Source: Archaeoglobales archaeon
Lineage (GTDB): Archaea; Halobacteriota; Archaeoglobi; Archaeoglobales; Archaeoglobaceae
Length of the DNA stretch: 63,384 nucleotides
Assembly (NCBI GenBank): GCA_030055595.1
Contig: JASFYH010000008.1
Location: forward strand, 1 to 63,384
Reading direction: 5' to 3'
A program made the position numbers and the translations under genes. Positions 25,785 through 34,411 of this stretch are shown here, piece after piece (positions within the stretch are counted from its first letter, which is position 1; each line of letters begins with the position of its first letter). The notes beneath the pieces are model-generated. The model saw only the letters and a program-made list of their open reading frames with translations, ran no database searches and had not been told where the DNA came from.

Positions 25785-27550
25785 AGGTAACATTTGAACC
25801 GGTTGGCAGAACCGTGGAAAGCAAAGAAGGAATTCTGCTTGAAATAGCCAGAGATTCGAATATTGGCATAAGATCCGACTGTGGAGGCAGAGGGGTTTGT
25901 GGAAAGTGCAAAGTGGTTTTAATCAAGGGCAAAGTTGGTGAGCTCACAGAGTCGGAAAGAAAAATCCTGAAATCAGAGGAAATCCAGCAAAATTACAGGC
26001 TTGCGTGTCAGACAAAGGTTCTTTCTGACTCCATAATTTTCATTCCAAAAGAGAGCAGACTTGAAAAGAGAAAAGTAGAGGAATCCACAATTGAGCCTGA
26101 AATAGAGCTTGAAACCGTGGTTAGAAAAATTCCCATCTCTCTTGAACAACCAAATCTCAAAGACGTTAGAAGCGACTTGGATAGGCTCAGAGGCAAACTT
26201 GGAGATATTGAAGTATCATTGAATTTGCTTAAAAAACTTCCGGAGCTCCTGAGACTGAATAAATGGGAAATAAACGCTGTTTTATGGAAAAACAGGCTTA
26301 TTTCAGTTGAAAGCAGAGAAAGCGATAATCTTTTTGGGCTTGCAATTGACATAGGTTCTTCAAAGTTAGTCTGCCATCTCGTAGATTTGAAGAGTGGAAA
26401 AACCGTTGCAAGGGCTTATGCAGAAAATCCTCAGGTAGCCTTTGGCGAAGACATAGTTTCGAGGATAAGCTACGCAAAAAATGAGGAAAATCTGGTGAGA
26501 TTGCAAAAATTAGTTGTAGAGGCGTTGAACAAACTCATAGAAGAGCTTTGTGAAATGGTAAAAGTTTCTCCCGAAAGCATATACGAAGCTGTAGTTGTAG
26601 GAAACTCGGTGATGCATCACATCTTTTTTGGTATCACTCCGAAGTTCATCGGCACGGCACCATTTACTCCTGCGGTTACCGAAGGGATAAGTTATCCTTC
26701 AAGAGAGATTGGTCTGAATATAAATCCAGAAGGTATGGTAACTTCTTTACCGCTGATTGCAGGGTTTATTGGAGCAGACGCAACAGCTAATCTTCTTCTC
26801 ACGAAAATTTACAACTCCGAAGAGATTTCGATGGTTATAGACATTGGAACCAATACTGAGATCCTGCTGGGTAACAGGGAAAGAATTTTAGCGTGCTCAA
26901 CTCCATCTGGACCAGCATTTGAGGGGGCACACATTACTTTTGGAATGAAGGCAGTGAGTGGGGCGATAGAAGAGGTTGAAATTAAAGGGGAGGAGGTTTT
27001 TTATAAAACAATTGATAATCAGAGGCCCAAAGGGATTTGTGGTAGTGGAATGATCGATCTCGTCGCAGAGCTTTTTAAAAATGGTTTCATAAACAGAAAT
27101 GGGAAGTTTTCAAAAGATAGCATCAGGATAATAAGGGATGGTGTTCCAAAGTTTATAATTGCGAGAGCAGAAGAGACGGAATTTGGAAAAGACATAACTG
27201 TAAACGAAAAGGACATAAATGAGTTTTTACTCGCGAAAGCGGCAATAAAGGCAGGATGGACGATTTTAGCAGATAGATTTGGAATTAATCCAGAAAAGAT
27301 TGATAGAATTTACCTTGCGGGATCTTTTGGCAAACATGTTGACTTAGAGAATGCCCGAATAATTGGCCTGCTACCGAAAAATGGTGAGGTTATATTTGCT
27401 GGCGATTCAGCAGTCAGCGGTGCAAAAATTGCACTTAAATCAGTCAAACAGAGAGATGAAATTAAAAGAGTTGCGAAAAAAGTGGAATACGTGGAATTAT
27501 CCACTGAAAGAGATTTCCAAAGGGTTTATTTAAGGGCAATACCTCTTTAA
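25781..27550 (+). CDS. mtoD: ferredoxin-ASKHA reductive activator of corrinoid protein, MtoD-like
   Basis: 589-residue reductive activator (RACE/RamQ type). The N-terminus is a plant-type [2Fe-2S] ferredoxin with Cys 34, 40, 43 and 75 (CGGRGVCGKC then LACQ). A linker (about 95-180) leads to a C-terminal ASKHA ATPase-like domain with AIDIGSSKLVCHLVD (about 187), VIDIGTNTEILLG (about 352), GPAFEGAHI and YLAGSFGKHVD (about 510). It restores Co(I) in an oxidised corrinoid protein using ATP and an electron. Overlaps mtoA-like by four bases and closes the operon. Confidence 0.9.
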   Translation: MKVTFEPVGRTVESKEGILLEIARDSNIGIRSDCGGRGVCGKCKVVLIKGKVGELTESERKILKSEEIQQNYRLACQTKVLSDSIIFIPKESRLEKRKVEESTIEPEIELETVVRKIPISLEQPNLKDVRSDLDRLRGKLGDIEVSLNLLKKLPELLRLNKWEINAVLWKNRLISVESRESDNLFGLAIDIGSSKLVCHLVDLKSGKTVARAYAENPQVAFGEDIVSRISYAKNEENLVRLQKLVVEALNKLIEELCEMVKVSPESIYEAVVVGNSVMHHIFFGITPKFIGTAPFTPAVTEGISYPSREIGLNINPEGMVTSLPLIAGFIGADATANLLLTKIYNSEEISMVIDIGTNTEILLGNRERILACSTPSGPAFEGAHITFGMKAVSGAIEEVEIKGEEVFYKTIDNQRPKGICGSGMIDLVAELFKNGFINRNGKFSKDSIRIIRDGVPKFIIARAEETEFGKDITVNEKDINEFLLAKAAIKAGWTILADRFGINPEKIDRIYLAGSFGKHVDLENARIIGLLPKNGEVIFAGDSAVSGAKIALKSVKQRDEIKRVAKKVEYVELSTERDFQRVYLRAIPL

Positions 27551-27567
27551 TATTTGCTCTCAATGAA

Positions 27568-27576
27568 CTTTTAAAT
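27568..27576 (+). promoter_or_regulatory. TATA box before the radical SAM gene
   Basis: CTTTTAAAT lies 18-26 bases before the ATG at 27594, suggesting a separate leaderless transcript beginning with the radical SAM gene rather than read-through from the Mto-like operon. Confidence 0.45.
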
Positions 27577-27593
27577 CCTTGGCGAATTTGGCT

Positions 27594-28712
27594 ATGCACA
27601 AGAACGCTGAGATCAAGATCGAACTACTATGCCACGGCATTAAAGCAAATGAAGAAGGAGTGTCTCTTAAAGCTTATCCTACAAGAGGAAAGTCGAGAGC
27701 GGGAGTTGCGGGAAGCGGTAGAAATTTTATTGTAAATCCTGGGCAAAGAGAAGAATTTGTTGTCAATGCGGGTGTATTACAGCCATTTCTTGAAAGGTCA
27801 CCATTCGAATTCAGGAAAATCGATGGAAAGGGCTGGATCCTGAGAAATGGAGCAAAGGTATGCAGAGCAACTGTTTTTGAGCCGAAGTGGCATTCAACGA
27901 AGGCGGGAGAGCTTATAAGACTTCATGGGAGATCAAGCTTAGCCCTTGCTTTGACAAATGCTTGCAGATTTAAAGCGGAGAGAGCGGGCTGTAAATTTTG
28001 CATAATAGACATCGGCAAGGAGACAGTGACTCATAAGCCTGAAGATCTTGCTATGGCGATAAAGGAGATTTTAAACAATGCTGAGCTCAGAAAGTTCGTC
28101 GATCTTGATGGATTTGAGGGTATTGTGGAGCCAGAAGACGTGAACATCAATTCTGGCACTTTAGATGAAAATGCACTTGTGAAGCTTTATGCAAAAACAG
28201 CAGAATGCATTAAGGCGGTAAGCGACCTTCCAATTGGCATAGAGATAACCCCTATTGGAAAGGAAGATATGCTGAAGCTTAAAAATGCGGGGGTCGATTC
28301 GATCTACATTAACATCGAAGCTTTTAGCGATTCAAGGAAGAGTATGATTCCCGGGAAGGATCGGGCTTATCCAAGGGAGAAGTATTTAGAAGCTCTTGAG
28401 AATGCTGTAGAGATTTTTGGTGAAAACCAGAGCGCTTCATGGATCCTAATCGGACTTGAGCCCGCTGAAGAAACGATAAAAGGTTGCGAAGCTATAGCAG
28501 AAGTTGGGGCAATTCCTCTGCCAAGAGCTTTTCGTCCGCTATTTGGCTCTGAACTCGAAACTCTACCACCACCGAGTGTTGAAGACGCTAAGAGAATTTA
28601 CAGTGAATGGCTCAAAATTGTCAAGAACTGCGATTTAGATCCAAGGAAAACAATTGCGGGCTGTGCAAAATGTGGGAGCTGTTTTCCGATCAGAGAGCTT
28701 TTGAGTGATTGA
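27594..28712 (+). CDS. radical SAM-like protein with atypical Cys spacing
   Basis: 372 residues. A Cys triad appears as CRFKAERAGCKFC (Cys about 124, 133, 136), spaced CX8CX2C rather than the usual CX3CX2C; it follows an RSSLALALTNA strand and precedes TIM-barrel-like segments (GIEITPIGKEDM, GVDSIYINIEAF, SWILIGLEPAEET), which supports a radical SAM fold. A second Cys group at the C-terminus (CAKCGSCFP) may hold another cluster. The product is unknown. It is co-transcribed with a substrate-binding-protein-like gene one base downstream. ATG 27594 is chosen from the TATA spacing. Confidence 0.7.
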   Translation: MHKNAEIKIELLCHGIKANEEGVSLKAYPTRGKSRAGVAGSGRNFIVNPGQREEFVVNAGVLQPFLERSPFEFRKIDGKGWILRNGAKVCRATVFEPKWHSTKAGELIRLHGRSSLALALTNACRFKAERAGCKFCIIDIGKETVTHKPEDLAMAIKEILNNAELRKFVDLDGFEGIVEPEDVNINSGTLDENALVKLYAKTAECIKAVSDLPIGIEITPIGKEDMLKLKNAGVDSIYINIEAFSDSRKSMIPGKDRAYPREKYLEALENAVEIFGENQSASWILIGLEPAEETIKGCEAIAEVGAIPLPRAFRPLFGSELETLPPPSVEDAKRIYSEWLKIVKNCDLDPRKTIAGCAKCGSCFPIRELLSD

Positions 28713-28713
28713 A

Positions 28714-29562
28714 ATGAGAATTGCGTTCCTTTCGACAGCTTATCACACATCTCATATTCTGAAAGAGCGGTTTAAGGCAGAATGGAAGCTATTCAGCACC
28801 GGAATTGAGATCATGAGGGCATTCGAGACAAACAGAATTGATTTAGCCTATGTTGGACTAACTCCTGTGATCTATGCAAAAAACCGCGGGCTGAATTTGG
28901 TCTGCATTGCAGGTGGACACGTTGAGGGCACGGTTATAGCTGGAAGGGCTGAAGGAGCATTTCCAGAGTGTCTTGAGGGGAAAAGAGTTGGAACTCTTGC
29001 CAAGGGGACGATGCACGATGTAGTGCTTCGAAGTTTTAAAGCAAATTTTGAGGTCGTGAATTACCCTTATGCGGAGATGCTTTTGAACGACTTCATTGAC
29101 CAGCGTGTTGATTTTGTCTGTGGAACTCCGAATTTAGCGGTTTTGGCTGAGAAATACGGTGCAAAGATCGTCTGCAAACCTGCAGAACTCTGGAGCTGGA
29201 ATCCAAGCTATGGAATCGTCGTGAAAAGGGATTATTATGAAGAAAACGTAGAAATTCTTGCAGATTTCTTAATAAAGCATGAATGGGCTTGCAATTTGCT
29301 AAGAGAAGCGAGAGATTTTGCGGTGCAGAAAATTTACAGGAGCTTTAAAGGCGAATTAAAACTCGACGAAATTCGTAAGATTGTTGAGCTAAGCCCTAAA
29401 TACTGCTCATCCTTGCCTGAAAAGTATATTGAGAGCACTTTAAAACTCGCCAAATTCATGAAAGAACTTGGTTATATAGAGAGAATTCCGAAAAGGAGTG
29501 AAATCTTTGAATTTAGCCTTATTAATGAAATTCACCCACAAAAGGAGCATTACAGCCAGTAG
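28714..29562 (+). CDS. NMT1/SsuA-like substrate-binding fold protein, cytoplasmic
   Basis: 282 residues with the two-lobe periplasmic-binding fold of the NMT1/SsuA/ThiY group: RIAFLSTAYHTSHIL, DLAYVGLTPVIYAKNRGLN, then GKRVGTLAKGTMHDVVLR and VDFVCGTPNLAVLAEKYG. No signal peptide or lipobox is visible, and no ABC permease or ATPase is near, so it probably works in the cytoplasm as a binding protein or enzyme, perhaps delivering substrate to the radical SAM partner. ATG 28714 is preferred over GTG 28705. Confidence 0.7.
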   Translation: MRIAFLSTAYHTSHILKERFKAEWKLFSTGIEIMRAFETNRIDLAYVGLTPVIYAKNRGLNLVCIAGGHVEGTVIAGRAEGAFPECLEGKRVGTLAKGTMHDVVLRSFKANFEVVNYPYAEMLLNDFIDQRVDFVCGTPNLAVLAEKYGAKIVCKPAELWSWNPSYGIVVKRDYYEENVEILADFLIKHEWACNLLREARDFAVQKIYRSFKGELKLDEIRKIVELSPKYCSSLPEKYIESTLKLAKFMKELGYIERIPKRSEIFEFSLINEIHPQKEHYSQ

Positions 29563-29607
29563 CGATCAGCATGCTAACTTATTTGGAAAATTTTCATGAA
29601 CGAAAAC

Positions 29608-29615
29608 TTAAATAT
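29608..29615 (+). promoter_or_regulatory. TATA box of the SRP RNA gene
   Basis: TTAAATAT, preceded by the purine-rich CGAAAAC (BRE-like), ends 20 bases before the first base-paired nucleotide of the 7S RNA, the standard distance for an archaeal stable-RNA promoter. Confidence 0.6.
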
Positions 29616-29634
29616 CTTGGTTTCAACCATTAAA

Positions 29635-29949
29635 TGGTGGGCTAGGCTGGGGGACTCGGCGTCCCCTGTAACCCGAAACCGTCGATATGCGGGAGCCGAA
29701 GCCGAGGGAAGGTCCGCATGCCCGCTGAAAGTGGAGCATTGCATTTCCGTAGAATCCTCGTCCTGGAGGGTCGGCGGTTACGGCGGGCTTCTCGGAGGAG
29801 AGGTTCGCCGTATTAATCGGAGGCACCGGCTGAGGCCCGGAAGGGAGCAAGCCCACTCCGAACGACCGGCGCTTCTGGGGGTGCGGGGAGGAGGAGTGCA
29901 TTGCTCCGCACAGCGGACACAGCGGATCGACCCGAGGCGCGCCCACCAC
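29635..29949 (+). ncRNA. ffs: archaeal signal recognition particle 7S RNA
   Basis: GC-rich stable RNA of about 315 bases in an AT-richer setting. The ends pair (TGGTGGGC at 29635 with GCCCACCA at 29941-29948, helix 1). The small domain has GTAACCCGAAACC, and the SRP54-binding helix 8 segments GGCCCGGAAGGGAGCAAGC are recognisable around 29834. The RNA is the scaffold for SRP19 and SRP54 in membrane targeting. Exact ends are estimated from the closing helix. The MFS gene on the other strand ends at its 3' edge. Confidence 0.93.
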
Positions 29950-31307
29950 TAATTCCTCACTTTGCCCCTTGCAAGTGAGGCAAAAACACCGAAAATGCAG
30001 AGAACCGCAGACAAAACGAAGGCGGTTTTCAATGCGATGATGAAATCGGGAAGCACTTCAGGAATTCTCGATTTTCCTATAAGCAAAGCAAAGATCAGAG
30101 TCACCAGACCCATGCTGAAAGCCTGTCCAATGACACGCATCGTTGCAAGAGTTGCGGAGGCAAGCCCATAGAATTTTCTCTCAACCGAGCTCATAACAGC
30201 GTTTGTATTCGGTGAAGAGAATAGTCCGAAACCGAAGCCTATGAGGATCAGATTTCCTATGATATACTCCATGGGAGTCTCGGAGCTTATGATAGAGAAA
30301 AGGAAAAGCGACAATGCTGTGAGCGCCATGCCGATTGAGGCAACAATTCTCGGCTCAATTCTGTCAGACAGTGCTCCAGCAATTGGCGAAAATAGAGCCA
30401 TCACCACTGGCTGAGCAAGCAAGATCAATCCCGCTTCCTGTGGGCTTAGCTCTTTGATATATTGAAGATAGAGGCTCATTAAAAACGCAACCGCAAAGGT
30501 TGCGGAGTAGTTCAACAGTGCTGCGAGATTTGACATTGCAAAGACTGTATTTTTGCGGAACATTTTCACGTTAAGCACAGGCTCTGAAGTTCTGCCTTCA
30601 ATTAAAGCAAAAAGAATTAGAGCTAAAATTCCCCCAATTACAAGCAGAAATCCAAGCGTCTCTGGAAGGTGAGAAAAGCCGTAGATCAGCATGAAGAGGG
30701 AAATTGTATACATTAGGGAACCAGTTAGGTCGAATTTCTCTCCTTTGGCTTCCGCCCATTCCTGTTTCACTTTTAAAATTGCAAAAATGGCAAAGAATGC
30801 AACGAATAGTGGAAAGAGAAAGAGAGCCCTCCAGCCGAGATGCTGGGTTATTAGACCACCGAGAATTGGTCCCGAAGAGAGACCAACGTAAACTGCGGAT
30901 GTGTTGATTCCAATCACTTTACCCCTTTCCTGTGGCGGATAGGCTGAAGTGAGCATCGCTACGCCCGTGCTTGCAATCATTGCAGACCCAATGCCTTGTA
31001 AAAACCTAAAAACGACTAAGGACTCTCCCGAAATGGCAAGGGAGCATAGGAGAGATGAGAGAGTGAATATAAGAAGCCCAAGGACGAAAAGAGACTTTCT
31101 TCCCTTAATGTCCCCCAGTCTTCCCATTGGCACGAGGAACATTGCGGTGGACAGCAAAAATGCGGTTGTGATCCAAGCCAAGAAGATTGCATCGAGCTCG
31201 AATTCCTTTTCAATGCTTGGTAAAGCAAGATTTACAGCAGAGCCCATAAAGGGTGTTAAGAAAGAGGCTATTGTTGATGCAATAAGCACGAGCTTTTTCT
31301 GATCCAT
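29949..31307 (-). CDS. MFS multidrug-type exporter, DHA2-like
   Basis: 452-residue transporter with about 14 hydrophobic segments, typical of the DHA2 drug:H+ antiporter group. It starts TFLxPFMGSAVNLALPSIE-like (residues 17-32) and has the A-motif GRLGDIKGRKSL (about 62) and the C-motif-like GPILGGLITQHLGWR (about 152). The substrate cannot be told. A TATA-like TATTTAAATAA on the minus strand (about 31323-31336) lies about 20-28 bases upstream. It is convergent with the SRP RNA. Confidence 0.88.
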   Translation of the reverse strand: MDQKKLVLIASTIASFLTPFMGSAVNLALPSIEKEFELDAIFLAWITTAFLLSTAMFLVPMGRLGDIKGRKSLFVLGLLIFTLSSLLCSLAISGESLVVFRFLQGIGSAMIASTGVAMLTSAYPPQERGKVIGINTSAVYVGLSSGPILGGLITQHLGWRALFLFPLFVAFFAIFAILKVKQEWAEAKGEKFDLTGSLMYTISLFMLIYGFSHLPETLGFLLVIGGILALILFALIEGRTSEPVLNVKMFRKNTVFAMSNLAALLNYSATFAVAFLMSLYLQYIKELSPQEAGLILLAQPVVMALFSPIAGALSDRIEPRIVASIGMALTALSLFLFSIISSETPMEYIIGNLILIGFGFGLFSSPNTNAVMSSVERKFYGLASATLATMRVIGQAFSMGLVTLIFALLIGKSRIPEVLPDFIIALKTAFVLSAVLCIFGVFASLARGKVRN

Positions 31308-31396
31308 GGCTAAAGCTTCGGGATTTATTTAAATACTTTCTTAATTATTTCGAGAAGCAAAGCTTAAAATATTTTGAGATAGCAAAAAAATTGGTG

Positions 31397-31864
31397 ATGC
31401 TGATGGATGGTGAAGTTAACAAGATCATTACCTTATGCGGAAAAAACTGGGCTAAAATAGGACTTGAGTTTATTTTTCTCGGTGGAAAGCCAGAATGTGA
31501 AAATTGTAAGATAAAGAAGGCATGCTTAAGGCTGAGAGAGGGGGCAAAGTATAAGATCGTCGGCTTACGTGATGGCACCGTTCAGGAGTGTGCATTGCAC
31601 GAAGATGGTGTTGTTGCTGTTGAAGTGATCGAACTGCCAATAATAGCTCTCGTTGAGTCAAATCTTGCGGAAGGGGCAAAGATGAAATATGAAGAGCGGG
31701 TTTGCGACCACTACGAGTGCAGTATGTTCAATCTTTGCCACCCAGTAGAGCTGAAAAATGGAGAAATAGTGCTTGTTAGCAAAATTATAGGAGAAACTCC
31801 TGAAAAATGCGTTCAGGGTTTCAACGTGGTCGTTGCAGAACTTCAGAGAGAATCAGTGCAGTAA
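31397..31864 (+). CDS. UPF0179 family protein
   Basis: About 155 residues of the archaeal UPF0179 family, function unknown. Eight or more Cys residues are conserved in pairs (CENCKIKKAC about 28-37; CDHYECSMFNLCHP about 108-120; EKCVQG), which suggests an iron-sulfur cluster or zinc. A TATA-like CTTAAAATAT at 31363-31372 points to a start near 31397; TTG 31391 and ATG 31403 are also possible. It converges with and overlaps the hydrolase gene by 12 bases. Confidence 0.82.
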   Translation: MLMDGEVNKIITLCGKNWAKIGLEFIFLGGKPECENCKIKKACLRLREGAKYKIVGLRDGTVQECALHEDGVVAVEVIELPIIALVESNLAEGAKMKYEERVCDHYECSMFNLCHPVELKNGEIVLVSKIIGETPEKCVQGFNVVVAELQRESVQ

Positions 31865-32476
31865 AGGCTCAAGTATTACCGCTTTGGGGACTTTAGCCTT
31901 GAATTCCAATGGGTTAGCCTTAGTGTTCGGAATTGCTCCGTAATGCATTGGTATGTAGACTTCCGCTTTGATGTCCTGAGTAGCCTTAATAGCCTCGCTT
32001 AGATCCATCGTATAAGTTCCGCCAGCGGGAAGTAAAGCGATGTCAACAGTGATCTTTTTCATCTCCGGAATCCGATCTGTGTCGCCCGCATGGTATACTT
32101 TGACGCCGTCAAGGTTTACAATGTAGCCCAAACCACCGCCCTTGTGAAATGGTTTGTCGACATTGTATGAGGGCACAGCGGTGATCTCAACGCCTTTGAT
32201 ATTTGCGGTTTGGTTTTCAGTCATGGCAAAGCTTTCAAAACCCTTTATCGAGCAAGCTTTTGGGTGAACAACGCTTGTGTCCTTCTTTGCAAGATTTCTG
32301 ATCGATTTCATGTCCAGATGGTCAAAGTGGTCGTGAGTCACGAGAATGAGATCCGCCTTTTCTTGCCCTTCAGGAACCTCGTATGGATCGATGTAAATGA
32401 CTTTAGAGCCTTTAAGTCTGAAACCAGCGTGCTTCAACCATACGATCTCGAGATTTTTATACTTTAGGGCGTTCAT
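31853..32476 (-). CDS. UPF0173-type metal-dependent hydrolase
   Basis: 207-residue metallo-beta-lactamase fold protein of the UPF0173/UlaG-like group. The metal motif HxHxDH is seen as THDHFDHLD (about 48-56), with a further VYHAGDTDRI (about 128) and the late metal His in YIPMHYGAIP (about 178). A soluble hydrolase is expected; the substrate is unknown. It is divergent from hsp20. Confidence 0.9.
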   Translation of the reverse strand: MNALKYKNLEIVWLKHAGFRLKGSKVIYIDPYEVPEGQEKADLILVTHDHFDHLDMKSIRNLAKKDTSVVHPKACSIKGFESFAMTENQTANIKGVEITAVPSYNVDKPFHKGGGLGYIVNLDGVKVYHAGDTDRIPEMKKITVDIALLPAGGTYTMDLSEAIKATQDIKAEVYIPMHYGAIPNTKANPLEFKAKVPKAVILEPLLH

Positions 32477-32551
32477 AGCATATTAATTGTAATGAAACTT
32501 AAAAATCTTTCTTAATTTTATACAATGAAGTTACATAGTGTCATGAGCAAA

Positions 32552-32561
32552 AAATTTATAT
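32552..32561 (+). promoter_or_regulatory. TATA box of hsp20
   Basis: AATTTATATA lies immediately before the CTAAC repeats, 38-47 bases upstream of the hsp20 ATG. It gives a predicted transcription start within or just after the operator. Confidence 0.65.
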
Positions 32562-32562
32562 A

Positions 32563-32586
32563 CTAACTTCACTAACTTTAAGTTAG
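32563..32586 (+). promoter_or_regulatory. HSR1-type heat-shock operator (CTAAC-N5-GTTAG)
   Basis: CTAAC-TTTAA-GTTAG at 32572-32586 is an exact match to the palindrome reported as the binding site of the Archaeoglobus fulgidus heat-shock regulator HSR1. An extra half-site CTAAC at 32563-32567 lies nine bases upstream in the same phase. The elements sit directly downstream of the TATA box, so a bound regulator would block transcription initiation and release on heat shock. Confidence 0.8.
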
Positions 32587-32598
32587 GGGGTGAGAGGT

Positions 32599-33006
32599 AT
32601 GTGGAGGTTTGATCCATTTGAAGAGCTTAGGAGAACTCTTGAAAGGGTAAATAAGATCATGTTGGAGGGAATTGAGCCCCTGAGAGAGTTTGGCACTGCA
32701 GTGGATCTTGTCGACGAGGGCGACAAACTCCGAATTCTTGCAGATCTGCCGGGGTTTGAAAAAGATGAAATTGAGGTGTCATTTGAAGGAAGCAATCTTG
32801 TGATCAAAGCAGAGAGTAAAAGAGAAGAGGAAGAGACAAAGAAAGACTTCATAAGAAGAGAGAGAAGATTTGGCAGGGTTTACAGAAAGATCGCACTGCC
32901 AGAAGGTATAAACACGGATCAGGCTAAAGCGAGCTACAAGAATGGCGTTCTGGAGATAACGATTCCCAAGGAGAGGGGGGAGAAGAAAATAATCCCCTTA
33001 GATTGA
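32599..33006 (+). CDS. hsp20: small heat-shock protein, Hsp20 family
   Basis: 135-residue alpha-crystallin-type chaperone that holds denatured proteins. An N-terminal aromatic segment (MWRFDPFEELRR) is followed by the alpha-crystallin domain (about 35-130) with LPGFEKDEIEVSFEG and the signature YKNGVLEITIPKE; a C-terminal IIPL supplies the I-x-I/L-like tail. ATG 32599 has GGGGTGAG eight bases upstream; the GTG at 32590 lies inside that SD. Heat control through the adjacent operator is strongly suggested. Confidence 0.96.
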   Translation: MWRFDPFEELRRTLERVNKIMLEGIEPLREFGTAVDLVDEGDKLRILADLPGFEKDEIEVSFEGSNLVIKAESKREEEETKKDFIRRERRFGRVYRKIALPEGINTDQAKASYKNGVLEITIPKERGEKKIIPLD

Positions 33007-33073
33007 TCCTTAATTTTTGCTTTTAATTTTTAAATTTGAGTTTTTGCAGAAAGACTTAAAAATTCAATTAAGC

Positions 33074-34402
33074 ATGCGGTATGTGGATGTAGCGATCATC
33101 GGCGGTGGAGCTGCAGGAATGTCTGCAGCTTCAAGAATAAAGGTTTTGAGATCGGATTGGAATGTAATGGTATTCGAAAAGACGAGTTTTGTAAGCCACG
33201 CCCCTTGTGGCATCCCTTTTTATGTTTCCGGATTTTTTGAACATTTTGAGGAACTCTGCACGTATGATATAAACCATTTCAGAAATGAGAGGGGAATAGA
33301 TGTTCACACAGGAGCCAAGGTTGTTGAAGTCTCTGAGGGCGCTATAATTGTAGAGGAGAATAGTAAAGAAAAACTCTACGAATGGGACAAACTTCTTTTT
33401 GCTACTGGAGCCAAAGCGAAGAGATTAGATGTGAAAAATGATGAACTTGAGGGTGTCGTCTATGTTGATGAGATCCTTTCGGCTGAGAGGATCAAGAGAC
33501 TGGCTTTAAAGTCAGAAAAGGTTGCGATCATCGGATCTGGATACATAGGCGTTGAAATGGCAGATGCCATTTCGAGACTTGGAAAAGAGGTAACTGTGAT
33601 CGAGATCTTGGAAAGACCTCTGCCGGAATACGATGCGGAGATTGCAGCGATTCTAAAGTCTGAAATGGAAAAAATCGTAGATCTGAGGCTTAGCGAGAGA
33701 GTAATCGCTTTTGAGGGTAAGGACAGGGTTGAAAGGGTTATTACAGACAAAGGAGAATATAAATGCGATCTAGCAATAGTCGCAGTAGGTGTTGCACCGA
33801 ATATAGAACTGGCTAAAAAATTAGTTAAACTTGGTAAAAGTGGAGCTATAAGCACAAACAGCAAAATGGAAACAAGCAAAGAAGATATTTACGCTGCTGG
33901 CGATTGTGCAGAAACGATCAATATTGTGACGGGAAAGCCTGACTGGATCCATCTTGCCACTCCAGCGAACAAAACGGGATATGTAGCGGGAGTCAATATG
34001 GCGGGATACGAGCTAAATTATCCTGGCTCGGTGAAATGTCAGATCACGAGCTTTTACAATGTTGAAATAGGTAAAGCGGGGCTTAGTGAATATGAGGCAA
34101 TAAGAGAAGGATACGAAGTCGTCTCAGCTTTTGTAACAACCAAGTCGTCTGCAAAATATTTCCAAGACGGATTGATTCATCTTAAAGTAGTTGCAGATCG
34201 AAGCGGAAGAGTTCTTGGTGTTCAAGCTGCTGGAAAGGGCGTTGGAATGAGGATCTATGGAGCTACCGCCCTTCTCTACAAAAAGGCAGATGTTAGAGAT
34301 CTCTTCTTTGCAGATTTTCCTTATTATCCGCCAGTTTCGAGAGTTTGGGATCCTCTTGTCGTAGCTGCACGCAATTTGTTCAGAAAGCTTGGCATGCCTT
34401 GA
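33074..34402 (+). CDS. CoA-disulfide reductase / NADH oxidase family flavoprotein
   Basis: 442-residue FAD-dependent pyridine-nucleotide disulfide oxidoreductase of the Nox/CoADR group. It has the FAD motif IIGGGAAGMSAASR (about 8-21), a single redox Cys in SHAPCGIPFY (Cys 45), the NAD(P)H motif IGSGYIGVEMADA (about 153), and YAAGDCAE near 275. Relatives reduce CoA disulfide or polysulfide, or oxidise NADH. Which reaction applies here is open; in sulfur-metabolising archaea polysulfide or CoA-persulfide reduction is plausible. ATG 33074 starts the homology; the frame upstream is not. Confidence 0.9.
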   Translation: MRYVDVAIIGGGAAGMSAASRIKVLRSDWNVMVFEKTSFVSHAPCGIPFYVSGFFEHFEELCTYDINHFRNERGIDVHTGAKVVEVSEGAIIVEENSKEKLYEWDKLLFATGAKAKRLDVKNDELEGVVYVDEILSAERIKRLALKSEKVAIIGSGYIGVEMADAISRLGKEVTVIEILERPLPEYDAEIAAILKSEMEKIVDLRLSERVIAFEGKDRVERVITDKGEYKCDLAIVAVGVAPNIELAKKLVKLGKSGAISTNSKMETSKEDIYAAGDCAETINIVTGKPDWIHLATPANKTGYVAGVNMAGYELNYPGSVKCQITSFYNVEIGKAGLSEYEAIREGYEVVSAFVTTKSSAKYFQDGLIHLKVVADRSGRVLGVQAAGKGVGMRIYGATALLYKKADVRDLFFADFPYYPPVSRVWDPLVVAARNLFRKLGMP

Positions 34403-34411
34403 GGTGAGCTT

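Noticed and set aside
29596-29952. Long open frames on both strands over the SRP RNA
   Set aside because: They arise from the GC-rich stable RNA. The RNA's closing helix and conserved SRP motifs explain the sequence, and the translations show no protein features.
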